Source: Curtobacterium sp. VKM Ac-2922 (GTDB lineage: Bacteria; Actinomycetota; Actinomycetes; Actinomycetales; Microbacteriaceae). Taken from it: DNA of 64,000 nt. Where the stretch lies: contig NZ_JALGRO010000007.1 in the NCBI RefSeq assembly GCF_022815645.1, forward strand, positions 62,001 through 126,000. The letters run 5' to 3'. Below are positions 9,332-17,088 of the stretch, in pieces; positions within the stretch are counted from its first letter, which is position 1; every line of letters begins with the position of its first letter. A model generated the notes under the pieces. It saw only the letters and a program-made list of their open reading frames with translations, made no database searches and had not been told where the DNA came from. Made by a program: the position numbers and the translations under genes.

Positions 9332-10720
9332 GTGACGACGACGTTCCAGCGCAGCACCCCGTCCGCCCTCGGCATCGACGCGACCGGGGTCCAGGCCCTC
9401 GTCCGTGCCCTCGAGACGACCCCCGACGTGGAACCGCACGGCTTCGTGCTGCTGCGCCACGGGCAGGTCGCCGCCGAGGGGTGGTGGGGTCCCTACACCG
9501 CAGAGCGGCCGCACCTGTTGTACTCGCTCAGCAAGAGCTTCACCGCGGCGGCGGTCGGCATCGCCGCGCGCGCGGGGTTGCTCGACCTGGACAGCACCGT
9601 GATCAGCCACTTCCCCGAACTCGACGCCGAGGTCACCGACGCCCGCAGCCGGACGATGACGCTGCGGAACATCCTGGCGATGTCGAGCGGGCACCGTGAG
9701 GAGACGCTCGAACGGGCACGGGCCATCGACCCGGACGACGTCGTCCGCGGGTTCCTGCTGCTGCCGCCGGACCAGGACCCGGGCACGGTGTTCGCGTACA
9801 ACCAGCCCTGCACCTACACGCTCGCCGAGATCGTGCGACGGGTCAGCGGCGGCACGCTCGTCGACTACCTACGCCCGCGGCTGTTCGACCCGCTCGGCAT
9901 CGAGCAGGTGTCCTGGAAGCGCGACGGGCGCGGCGAGCTCGGCTTCTCGGGCTGCTACGCCACGACCGAGTCGATCGCGAAGCTCGGCCAGCTGTACCTG
10001 CAGCGCGGGGTCTGGGACGGCGAACGGATCCTCGACGAGGACTGGGTCGACGCGGCGACGCGCACGCAGGTCGCCAACCCGGACGAGCCGAACCCGGACT
10101 GGAGCCAGGGCTACGGCTACCAGTTCTGGATGGCTCGCCACGGGTTCCGCGGCGACGGCGCCTACGGACAGTTCTGCGTCGTGCTGCCCGAGCACGACGT
10201 GGTGCTGGCGATCACCGGCCAGAGCCTCGACATGCAGGCCGTGCTCGACGCGGTCTGGCAGCACCTGCTGCCGGCGATCGACGCCGACGGCAGCGCCGAC
10301 GCAGACGCGGCGCTGGCGTCCGCCACGGGGTCGCTCGCGCTGGCACCGGTCGACGGCGCACCGCTCGACACCGCCGGCCTGGAGGCCCGGGTCGACTTCA
10401 CGGTGTCCGACCGGACCGCAGTCCCCGGCCTGGACACCGTGGTGCTCGAGCAGGACGGCGACGGCTGGACCGCCACGCTGACCCAGGACGGGTCACCGCT
10501 GCGGGTCCCGCTCGGGTCCGGCGCATGGACCGTGTCGGACGCGACGGCGGCCAGTGCCGCGGTCCGTGCGGACGGACGGGTGCTGCTGGCCGTGCGGTTC
10601 GTCGACACCCCGCACCTGCTGTGGGTGCGGTGCGACCCCGCCGCCGGCACGTTCGGTGCGCGCTGGCAGACCGAGCCCCTGCACGACCGGATCGCGACGC
10701 TGCACCGCCCGACCGACTGA
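9332..10720 (+). CDS. Serine hydrolase of the beta-lactamase/penicillin-binding class C fold
   Basis: A 462-residue protein. The SxxK motif lies in LLYSLSKSF, the YxN motif in FAYNQPCTY, and a C-terminal extension of about 120 residues forms a probable beta-sandwich. Such enzymes are esterases or peptidases rather than true lactamases in most cases. No signal peptide is seen, so it is probably cytoplasmic. The GTG at 9332 follows TACGCT by seven bases, a leaderless start; the longer frame would overlap the divergent permease gene. A diverged copy of its last 18 codons appears at 14431-14485. Confidence 0.88.
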   Translation: MTTTFQRSTPSALGIDATGVQALVRALETTPDVEPHGFVLLRHGQVAAEGWWGPYTAERPHLLYSLSKSFTAAAVGIAARAGLLDLDSTVISHFPELDAEVTDARSRTMTLRNILAMSSGHREETLERARAIDPDDVVRGFLLLPPDQDPGTVFAYNQPCTYTLAEIVRRVSGGTLVDYLRPRLFDPLGIEQVSWKRDGRGELGFSGCYATTESIAKLGQLYLQRGVWDGERILDEDWVDAATRTQVANPDEPNPDWSQGYGYQFWMARHGFRGDGAYGQFCVVLPEHDVVLAITGQSLDMQAVLDAVWQHLLPAIDADGSADADAALASATGSLALAPVDGAPLDTAGLEARVDFTVSDRTAVPGLDTVVLEQDGDGWTATLTQDGSPLRVPLGSGAWTVSDATAASAAVRADGRVLLAVRFVDTPHLLWVRCDPAAGTFGARWQTEPLHDRIATLHRPTD

Positions 10721-10723
10721 CGC

Positions 10724-10927
10724 TCACCAGGGCACGGCACCGTCCTCGTCGAACGGGCCGCCGCGGGGACCGTCGTCGGGCAGGGTCGCCAGGCAGACGC
10801 CCGGGGCGGCTCCCTGCTCGGGGGTGCGGTCACCGGCGAACCCGTTGAAGTCGGTCGCGACCAGGCCCGGGCAGGCGGCGTTGACGATCACCGGGGTGTC
10901 GGCGAACGCGCGGGCGTACTGCACGGT
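10724..10927 (-). pseudogene. 3' remnant of an SDR gene, paralogue of 15380-16102
   Basis: The last 66 codons (QYARAFADTPVIVNAACPGL to DEDGAVPW) are almost identical to the end of the intact SDR at 15380-16102, differing at a few positions (GVC for VVR, GPF for GLF, GAV for GVV). Similarity stops abruptly after GCACGGT at 10927, where the foreign insert begins. The N-terminal three quarters, including the NAD-binding motif and the catalytic Tyr/Lys, are missing, so it is non-functional. Confidence 0.9.
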
Positions 10928-11275
10928 TCGCTAGACCACATGCGCAGCGCTTGGGGGTCCTCGCTGATCATCCGACCGTGTTGCGGCCTTCGTCTGGCGT
11001 CTGCGGGTCCAGTGCGTCGGCAGAGTACTGGAGCGGTTGAGCTCCACCCTTCACGTCGGGTTCGTCTGTCAGTTCGACATCTTCGGAGTCATCTGCGTCG
11101 GCTGTTGGGTCGGACGACGCCACTGCCGATGCGTCGTCATCGCACGGCACGCGCGATCTCGTTCGCGTACACGTCCCGCCGCTCGCGCGCGATCTTCCGA
11201 ATCGGCCCGTTGCTCGGTCGATGCTCAGGGTTCCGCGGTGCGGCGAGTGTGTCCCAGTTCGTGGGCCGTGGCCGG
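10928..11275. other. Degenerate stretch at left edge of insert
   Basis: No intact gene is supported. Minus-strand frames give two fragments with natural-looking composition, one ending near 11137 (RERRDVYANEIARA) and an acidic one at 10968-11150 (DADDSEDVELTDEPDVKGG). They are in different frames and may be pieces of one decayed gene. I do not recognise it. Confidence 0.35.
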
Positions 11276-12313
11276 CTACGCGCCGGATACGCGGCGGCCG
11301 CGGTGATGCTCGCTGCCGGGGTGCCCGCTCCGGACATGCGCGTCGACGTGCACGGAACGATCATCGGTGGACTTCTCGGTCGCCGGCACTTCGCCGGCTT
11401 CGTGCCATCCGTGGCCCGGGCACCAGGTCTGCTCGCTGTCGCCGTCGAGAGCCGGATCGATGAGGGTGCGCACGAACTCCTCGGCCTCGTGAACGTCGGT
11501 GATCCCGCCAGCAGACGGCGTCGCGGCCGCGAGCGTCCGGTACTGCCGGTCCCACCCCTCCGGGACCGCGAAGGTCCTGATCGGGTCGAGGTTGGTTTGC
11601 CGGCGCTTGTGCTCGATCGCAGCGTGGAGCTCGTGCATGCTGATCTGCTGCGTCCGGGCGATGGTGACCAGGTCGACGAGGTCCTTCACGCGGCTGCTCG
11701 GCTTGCCGTCGTAGTCCTGCAGCGTGGCGCAGACCTTCTCCGCGACCTGGTCGGCGACGGGGAACAGCCGGTACTGCGGGGCCGGGAGATCCCGCGGCAG
11801 CGGCAGCCGGTTCGCCGGGGTGACGGTCTCAACCGTCCCGACAGGTGCTGGCCCCACGACGACATCGACCGGCACCTCCCCCACCTTCCGGCCGGTCTGT
11901 ACGTCGAAGCATGAGAACAGCAGCCGGCGGGTCTGGACGCCGGGCTGGTTGTCGCCCCGGCCGGTCGCACGGGCGGTGGTGAGCTCGAACCGGAGATGGT
12001 CGTCGAGTTGCTGACCCGCAGCTCGCTCAAGCGCCAACTGCGCCTCGTCGAGATCCCCGCTCGATGAGGCCAGGTCGACGTCCTTCGTCGCGCGAGTGTG
12101 CAAGACCCGGGCGAGCATCGCCCCGCCGCCCTTGAGCAGCCACTCCGACCGCTCGCCGTCGGAGAAGACCCGTGACAGGAACCGGTCCAGCCTCGCCTGG
12201 GCGATCAGCGCCCCGACGTCCTGGTTCGTGGCGCTCTCCGCGCGAGCGCGTTGCGCGGAGGCCTTGATCGCTGACGCGATCGCTGTCCAGCTGCCGTACC
12301 CTTCCTCAGCCAT
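11276..12313 (-). CDS. AbiEii/AbiGii-type nucleotidyltransferase toxin
   Basis: A 345-residue toxin of the type IV toxin-antitoxin family. The nucleotidyltransferase motifs are present: LLKGGGAMLAR (motif I, about residue 60), KDVDLAS with the two catalytic Asp (motif II), VADQVAEKVCATL (motif III) and SRVKDLVDLV (motif IV). AbiEii enzymes block growth by NTP transfer to tRNA or other targets and can abort phage infection. Its ATG overlaps the upstream abiEi stop by eight bases, so translation is coupled. A C-terminal tail of about 50 residues after DVHEAEEFVRTL is His/Arg-rich and may be variable. Confidence 0.9.
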   Translation of the reverse strand: MAEEGYGSWTAIASAIKASAQRARAESATNQDVGALIAQARLDRFLSRVFSDGERSEWLLKGGGAMLARVLHTRATKDVDLASSSGDLDEAQLALERAAGQQLDDHLRFELTTARATGRGDNQPGVQTRRLLFSCFDVQTGRKVGEVPVDVVVGPAPVGTVETVTPANRLPLPRDLPAPQYRLFPVADQVAEKVCATLQDYDGKPSSRVKDLVDLVTIARTQQISMHELHAAIEHKRRQTNLDPIRTFAVPEGWDRQYRTLAAATPSAGGITDVHEAEEFVRTLIDPALDGDSEQTWCPGHGWHEAGEVPATEKSTDDRSVHVDAHVRSGHPGSEHHRGRRVSGA

Positions 12314-12959
12314 TGGTCACCGGGTGTCGGATCCCGGCGATGGCCAGCAGATCGGCCGCGAAGTCGGTCCCGTCGCGGAAGCCCGCCGGCCCCGCGAGTG
12401 GTTCCAAGTACTCGACGAGCTGCCACGGCCGAACGAACTTGCCCTGCTCGTACGCGGAGAACAGCGCATCAGCCACCAGGGACCGATCGGTCCACAGCCC
12501 CACCAGGTCCGCGATCGTTCGCTCGACCGTCAGCGTCGGCACGCTCTCGGCGAAGGTCACCTCGGCCGGCGTCAGCGATCGAACCCGCAGTCGTGCCGGC
12601 AGCCGTGTGCCGCGGCGGGACGGGACGACGAAGTCCGCTTGCTCCGGGTAGAAGTCGCCGATGCCGTGCAGGATCGCGGCCGTGACCCCGGCCGCGACGA
12701 CCGGTGCCACACCCTCGTCGGTGGCCGGCCGGGTCGCTCCACCGAGCGCGAGCCACGTGGCGTAGATCCCCTCGTTCTCGAGCTCGGGTGCGCCCGCCAT
12801 CCGGTACACGCCCTGCGCTACCCGCACCAGCGCTCCCGACGCGGTGAGCCGTGTCAGCGCGTTCCGTGTGACGTCGACGGCTGCAGCCTGCTCGGTCGTC
12901 ACCAGTCCCCAGCGCTGTTCCGCGACCGCCGCAAGACGCGCCATAGTTGCCCCTGCCAT
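12306..12959 (-). CDS. AbiEi-type antitoxin and autoregulator
   Basis: A 217-residue protein. An N-terminal winged helix (about 5-60: RLAAVAEQRWGLVTTEQAAAVDVTRNALTRL...GVYRM) precedes the AbiEi C-terminal domain (PARLRVRSLTPAEVTF, VERTIADLVGLW). In the family the C-terminal domain gives immunity and both domains bind inverted repeats in the promoter for negative autoregulation. Start is ATG 12959, directly after an AT-rich promoter; an alternative ATG lies at 12944. It is the first gene of a two-gene operon with the toxin. Confidence 0.9.
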   Translation of the reverse strand: MAGATMARLAAVAEQRWGLVTTEQAAAVDVTRNALTRLTASGALVRVAQGVYRMAGAPELENEGIYATWLALGGATRPATDEGVAPVVAAGVTAAILHGIGDFYPEQADFVVPSRRGTRLPARLRVRSLTPAEVTFAESVPTLTVERTIADLVGLWTDRSLVADALFSAYEQGKFVRPWQLVEYLEPLAGPAGFRDGTDFAADLLAIAGIRHPVTNG

Positions 12960-13002
12960 ACAACGATTGTAACCAATAATTGATACAAACGTTATAGCTG
13001 GT
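12960..13002 (-). promoter_or_regulatory. AT-rich AbiE promoter with imperfect inverted repeat
   Basis: Immediately upstream of the antitoxin ATG the minus strand reads as an AT-rich block unlike the flanks. TTGTATCAAT and ATTGGTTACAA form an imperfect inverted repeat, and TTACAAT and TATAAC are possible -10 boxes. Position and shape fit the autoregulatory operator of AbiEi proteins. Confidence 0.6.
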
Positions 13003-13164
13003 GGAGGGTTCGCCGATCGGGTCGGACGCGCGGTGGGCCTCCCAACCAGCTTGGGGGATGCCGCGCTTCGCCTCGTCTTCACTGATTTGCTGGCTTGCGG
13101 GGTCCAAGAGGTCCCATCCGCGGGGATGGCACTCGCTGAGCGGATGAGCGTCAGCACGCAATGG

Positions 13165-13434
13165 CTACGGGCTGACGCTGACCAGTAGCGAACGGCGGAT
13201 CCGTGCTGCCCACGCGATCGTTCCGGCGAGCAGACACGGGTCAAACGTGATCCCATCTCCCATGAGCGCGGGTACCACGTCAACCCGTTGACGCGGCACC
13301 GCACTCGTCGACGGAATACCCGAATCCTTGGCCGACAACGTCGCGACGTCTTCGGCTTCGATGTACTTGAGTCGTACGCGCACCCGACCGCAGAACCGAC
13401 GGTCCCGGACCAACTGCCAGGGGTACGTCGGCAT
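13165..13434 (-). CDS. Possible small hypothetical protein
   Basis: An 89-residue frame (MPTYPWQLVRDRRFCGRV...) with balanced amino-acid use, an EAEDVATLSAKDSG segment and a hydrophobic ITFDPCLLAGTIAWAA stretch. No ribosome site or family is evident. Between its end and the AbiE promoter (13003-13164) another fragment (HPRGWDLLDPASQQISEDEA) is readable on the minus strand, so the area could be the remains of one decayed gene. Confidence 0.3.
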   Translation of the reverse strand: MPTYPWQLVRDRRFCGRVRVRLKYIEAEDVATLSAKDSGIPSTSAVPRQRVDVVPALMGDGITFDPCLLAGTIAWAARIRRSLLVSVSP

Positions 13435-13553
13435 CGGTGCAGGGTGATCAGGCCCCAGCCTGCACCGGGACCGTGAACCTGTTTCGAGGACCCGTTCACG
13501 CGAAGAGTGCTGCTGCACCCGCCCGCGGTGGGTACAGCAGCACTCTGACGAAC

Positions 13554-13784
13554 TCAGACTCCTCGTTTGGCCATGAAGCGGTAGACGAAGAACAGGATGA
13601 TGCCGAAGACGATCAGCCCGATACCGCCTATCCGGAGCACCGGATCACTGTTCATGATGGCGAGGAGGGCCCCGACGACGATCGCTACCCACGGCATGAC
13701 GAGTCGAAGCGGCCCGTACCGCCACTGGTAACGGCTCGGGCGCTGTGCTCCGTTGTCCTCTGGACCAGAATCTGTCGGTGCCAT
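13554..13784 (-). CDS. Small two-helix membrane protein, possible Rhs immunity protein
   Basis: A 76-residue protein with a polar N-terminus (1-27) and two membrane helices (about 28-45 and 52-70), ending KRGV. AAGAAGG lies eight bases before ATG 13784, a good ribosome site. It begins four bases after the stop of the Rhs remnant. In Rhs and other polymorphic toxin systems the gene right after the toxin C-terminus encodes its immunity protein, and membrane proteins are common when the toxin acts on membranes. The immunity role is inferred from position only. Confidence 0.7.
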   Translation of the reverse strand: MAPTDSGPEDNGAQRPSRYQWRYGPLRLVMPWVAIVVGALLAIMNSDPVLRIGGIGLIVFGIILFFVYRFMAKRGV

Positions 13785-13788
13785 GGGA

Positions 13789-14428
13789 TCAGCCTTCTTC
13801 TTCTCGGGCGTTCTCAACGAGTTTCGTAGCCACACAACACCCTCCGAGGGCCAGGAGCGCGCCTGCGACAGTGGGCGCAGCGATCGCTCCCGCGACGAGC
13901 CCACAGGCGATGGAGAAGTCAGTACTCAAGCCTTCTGTCCTCGTCGAGGGGCCAAGAACGGTGTAGACGTCCTTCCCGGTGACGACGGCAACGAGAAGCT
14001 TGGCGAACAGGCTGAACGAGATGGACCCGGTTGGGTCGGAGCAGTTGATCGGGCCGCCACCGGCGTACGCGTAGCGATCGCCGTTGCTGGGGTCGAGCGG
14101 TCGGTCCAGGGTGTCCTGCTGTGTCCAGGACCCGTTGTCGGGGTTGTACCAGCGGAGTCCGAACTTCACGAGCCCGGTGTGGTTGTCGTCGATCCCGGCC
14201 TTGAACCCGAAGGGGTCGGACGGGAGTCCGTCGTCGCCGCCGTTCTCGCTGACAGTGTCGGTGCCGTACAGGTCGTTGATCGGGTCGACCTGACGGCGGC
14301 CGCGGCCGCGAGACGAGCATTGGCGAAGTCGCCGATCGTGTGCGGCGTCACCGATCACGGCGATCATCTGCACGCCTTCCCGTTCCGCCCACCCGTAGCG
14401 CTTCTCCTTCACGCCGCTGAACGTCAGT
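13789..14428 (-). pseudogene. 3' end of an Rhs/YD-repeat toxin gene
   Basis: The frame contains the end of the Rhs core: SDPFGFKAGIDD, LVKFGLRWYNPDNGSWTQQD, DRYAYAGGGPINCSDPTG. Downstream is a variable C-terminal domain of about 75 residues with hydrophobic stretches (LFAKLLVAVVTG, FSIACGLVAGAIAAP, VAGALLALGGCCVATKL). The large YD-repeat shell and any secretion signal are missing, cut at the 14430 junction, so it cannot be a full toxin. Upstream of the core, coding character appears to change frame near 14320. The hydrophobic tip suggests a membrane-active effector. Confidence 0.75.
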
Positions 14429-14430
14429 GA

Positions 14431-14485
14431 GCGTTGGCAGACCGAGCCCCTGCACGACCGGATCGCGACGCCGCACCGCCCCACC
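14431..14485 (+). pseudogene. 3' fragment of serine hydrolase gene copy
   Basis: These 55 bases match 10660-10714, the end of the serine hydrolase (RWQTEPLHDRIATLHRP), with few changes. The similarity begins abruptly at the edge of the insert. It is the remnant of a second hydrolase copy whose 5' part was lost. Confidence 0.8.
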
Positions 14486-14531
14486 GAAGGCTGACCCCGC
14501 GCAGAACTGATCGTGGCGGACTGATCGCGGG

Positions 14532-15293
14532 TCAGCCCTCGATGCCGGCGGCGCGCAGGTCGGCGAGCACGGCCGTCGCGAGCACCTGCTGCCCGGCGTC
14601 GGTCGGGTGCTCGCTGTCCGCCTGCAGCAGCCCGGCACCGGTGGCGATCGGTTGCCCGACGTCGATGTACGTCCCGCCGACGGCCTGCACCGCGTGCTGC
14701 AGGTCGGCGCTGCTGGCGGCGACCTCGTCCGGCACGGTGCCCGGCTGGTCCCAGAGCGTGCTGAGCCCCACGATGCGGGCGTGGGGCAGCGCGGCGTGCA
14801 GGGCGGCGATCGTCGACGTGGTGGCGGCGGCGAGCGCCGTGGGGTCCTGCCCCAGGTCGTTGTCGGACGACTCGACCAGGACCGTCCCCGGCGCGCTCGC
14901 GACCGCGGCGGCCAGCAGCCCGTCGTAGTCGGTGCCGCAGTCCCCGACGGCGATGAACCCCGCGCCGCTGCACGAGTCGTTCGTCACGGCCTGGCCGGTC
15001 TCGGTGCCCAGCAGCACGGGCCAGGCGTCGGAGGGGTCGTCGAGTCCGTGGCCGGCCATGATCGAGTCGCCGATCGTCACGACGGCGGTGTCGCTGGTGA
15101 CGGGTGCTCCCTGTGCGGTGGTCTGCGGCAGCGAGGACGCGCTGCCGGTCCTGTTCGCGACGCCCGGCGCCGTCGACGTGCCCGCCGTTGCCGAGGTCGC
15201 CGTCGTGGTCGTCGCGGCGTCCCACCCGATCAGGCCGACCACGACGGTCAGCGTCATCGCGGTGGACACCACGAGCGTGCGCGAGAACTGCAT
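14532..15293 (-). CDS. Secreted SGNH/GDSL hydrolase
   Basis: A 253-residue protein with a signal peptide or anchor (MQFSRTLVVSTAMTLTVVVG), a Thr/Ala/Ser-rich linker to about residue 68, then an SGNH domain: block I VTIGDSIMAGHG with the nucleophile Ser, an SSDND block, and the C-terminal DSEHPTDAGQ with the catalytic Asp/His. Family members are extracellular esterases acting on lipids or acetylated cell-wall carbohydrates. ATG 15293 starts the signal peptide. Confidence 0.9.
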   Translation of the reverse strand: MQFSRTLVVSTAMTLTVVVGLIGWDAATTTTATSATAGTSTAPGVANRTGSASSLPQTTAQGAPVTSDTAVVTIGDSIMAGHGLDDPSDAWPVLLGTETGQAVTNDSCSGAGFIAVGDCGTDYDGLLAAAVASAPGTVLVESSDNDLGQDPTALAAATTSTIAALHAALPHARIVGLSTLWDQPGTVPDEVAASSADLQHAVQAVGGTYIDVGQPIATGAGLLQADSEHPTDAGQQVLATAVLADLRAAGIEG

Positions 15294-15379
15294 GCTGGTG
15301 ACGGTAGGGCCACGGCAGCGCGGGCGTCACCGACCTGGGAGCATCCTTCGGCAGCTCATGGCCGGTTCATGGGAACGGA

Positions 15380-16102
15380 TCACCAGGGCACCACGCCGTC
15401 CTCGTCGAACAGGCCGCCGCGCGGGCCGTCGTCGGGCAGCGTCGCCAGGCGCACGACCGGGGCGGCGCCCTGCTCGGGGGTCCGGTCGCCGGCGAAGCCG
15501 TTGAAGTCCGTCGCGACCAGGCCCGGGCAGGCGGCGTTGACGATCACCGGGGTGTCGGCGAACGCGCGGGCGTACTGCACGGTGATGCCGTTGAGGAACG
15601 TCTTCGACGACGAGTACGCCGCCATCACCGGTCCCGGCTGCCGGGTGAGCGACCCCATGCTGCTCGAGGTGTTCACGATCCGCGGGGCGCTCGACCGGCG
15701 CAGCAGCGGGAGCACCGCGTTCGTGACCCGGACGACGCCGTACACGTTCGTGTCGACGATCCGCCGGAGTTCGTCCAGGTCCGTCGTCGTCGGGTCCTGT
15801 TCCCACGTGACGGGGTCGAACGACCCGGAGATGCCGGCGTTGTTGACGAGCACGTCGACCGTGCCGAACCGCTCGTCGAGCTCGCGGGCCGCGGCGGGGA
15901 CGCTCGCGTCGTCGGTGACGTCGAGCTGCACCGAGGACGCGTCGATGCCCTGTGCGGCCAACCGGGCCACGGCGTCGGAGCCGGCCGCGGTGTCACGCGC
16001 GCCGACGACGACACGCATGCCGAGCCTCCCGAGTGACTGTGCGATCGCGAAGCCGATGCCCTTGTTCGCCCCGGTGACCAGGGCGGTCGTTGCTGATGTC
16101 AT
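15380..16102 (-). CDS. Short-chain dehydrogenase/reductase
   Basis: A 240-residue classical SDR with TGANKGIG cofactor loop, DVTDDASV acidic site, NNAG motif, catalytic Ser in NTSSSMGS and YSSSK. The active site is complete. It belongs to the carbonyl-reductase-like branch (FDEDG, GLVATDFN). It is divergent from a LysR gene starting at 16198 and is the likely target. A broken copy of its last quarter lies at 10724-10927, evidence for a past duplication. Confidence 0.93.
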   Translation of the reverse strand: MTSATTALVTGANKGIGFAIAQSLGRLGMRVVVGARDTAAGSDAVARLAAQGIDASSVQLDVTDDASVPAAARELDERFGTVDVLVNNAGISGSFDPVTWEQDPTTTDLDELRRIVDTNVYGVVRVTNAVLPLLRRSSAPRIVNTSSSMGSLTRQPGPVMAAYSSSKTFLNGITVQYARAFADTPVIVNAACPGLVATDFNGFAGDRTPEQGAAPVVRLATLPDDGPRGGLFDEDGVVPW

Positions 16103-16197
16103 GCCTCGATCCTGGGTCCGACCGGGTGCCGGCGTCCAAGACCCGTCGGGTGGTCGGCGATACCGGACGGGTATCGGTGCGACGTAGGCTCGACGTC

Positions 16198-17082
16198 GTG
16201 GACGATCTCGAGACCCGCGAGCTCCGGTACTTCGTGACCGTGGCCGAAGAGGCGCACTTCGGACGGGCGGCGGCGCGGCTCGGCATGTCGCAACCGCCGC
16301 TCTCGCGCGCCGTGCAGCAGCTGGAGCAGCGGATCGGGGCGGCGCTGTTCGACCGCACGCCGCGCGGCGTGGTGCTCACCGCGGCGGGCACGGTGCTGCT
16401 GGAAGAGGCCAGACCGGCGCTCCAGGCGGTGGCCCGCGCCGGCCGGCGTGCCCGACGGGCCGGTCAGCCGACGCGGCGTCTGGTCCTGGCCGTCAAGGCC
16501 GGCGCCGACCACGACCTGTTGCAGGAGCTGCTCGACGTGCAGCGGGCCGATCCCCTGGGACTGCCGCTCGAGGTGCGCTTCGGCGAGGTGCACGAGCAGG
16601 GGGCGTTCCTGCGCGACGGGACCGCCGACGTGGCGATCATGCACCGGACGTACGACGACCTGACGGGCTTCGACACCGAGGACCTGCGCACCGAGCAGCA
16701 GGTCGCGATCCTGCCCCGGTCGCACCGGCTGGCGGCCCGCGCCTCGGTGTCCACGGCCGAGCTGCGGGACCTGCCGGACCTGCCGGCCGCCCGGTGGCCC
16801 CGCATCGACGGCACCTACCCGGACGGACCAGGACCCGAGGTGCACTCGCAGGCGCAGCTGGCGCAGCTCGTGGCGCTCGGACACACGGTCATCGTGATCC
16901 CGCGGTCCAGCCGCACGCTGCAGTGGCCGGAGCACGTCGCGGTGCCGGTGCTCGACGCGCCACCCGCGACGACGGTGGTGGCGTGGCCCGCGGCGTCCAC
17001 GTCGCAGGACGTCGCCCGGGTGGTGCGGAACGCGGCGCACGCGGCGGCGACGCTGGCGGGCGCCGAGGCGCGGTCCGCCTGA
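16198..17082 (+). CDS. LysR-family transcriptional regulator
   Basis: A 294-residue protein. The N-terminal winged helix-turn-helix is clear (ELRYFVTVAEEAHFGRAAARLGMSQPPLSRAVQQLE), followed by a substrate-binding domain of periplasmic-binding-protein type II. GTG 16198 lies seven bases after TAGGCT, a leaderless start; earlier codons would overlap the divergent SDR leader. As usual for LysR pairs it probably regulates the divergent SDR at 16102. Confidence 0.93.
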   Translation: MDDLETRELRYFVTVAEEAHFGRAAARLGMSQPPLSRAVQQLEQRIGAALFDRTPRGVVLTAAGTVLLEEARPALQAVARAGRRARRAGQPTRRLVLAVKAGADHDLLQELLDVQRADPLGLPLEVRFGEVHEQGAFLRDGTADVAIMHRTYDDLTGFDTEDLRTEQQVAILPRSHRLAARASVSTAELRDLPDLPAARWPRIDGTYPDGPGPEVHSQAQLAQLVALGHTVIVIPRSSRTLQWPEHVAVPVLDAPPATTVVAWPAASTSQDVARVVRNAAHAAATLAGAEARSA

Positions 17083-17088
17083 CCGGAG

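Larger units (their letters stand above)
10928..14430. mobile_element. Accessory insert carrying AbiE pair and Rhs remnant
   Basis: The edges are visible: the left edge cuts an SDR copy (10727-10927) and the right edge cuts a serine hydrolase copy (14431-14485). Intact paralogues of both genes lie just outside. Gene content (abortive-infection pair, Rhs C-terminus, small membrane protein) and AT-rich patches near 12960 differ from the surroundings. No integrase, transposase or terminal repeat is seen, so it looks like a recombination product rather than an active element. Confidence 0.7.

Noticed and set aside
11021-11040. Short match of AGAGTACTGGAG with the sdpC gene near 37525
   Set aside because: Only about 12 bases, in unrelated contexts; no extended similarity.
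10940-11914. 324-codon plus-strand frame across the AbiEii gene
   Set aside because: No motif, and it overlaps a toxin gene with all four family motifs.
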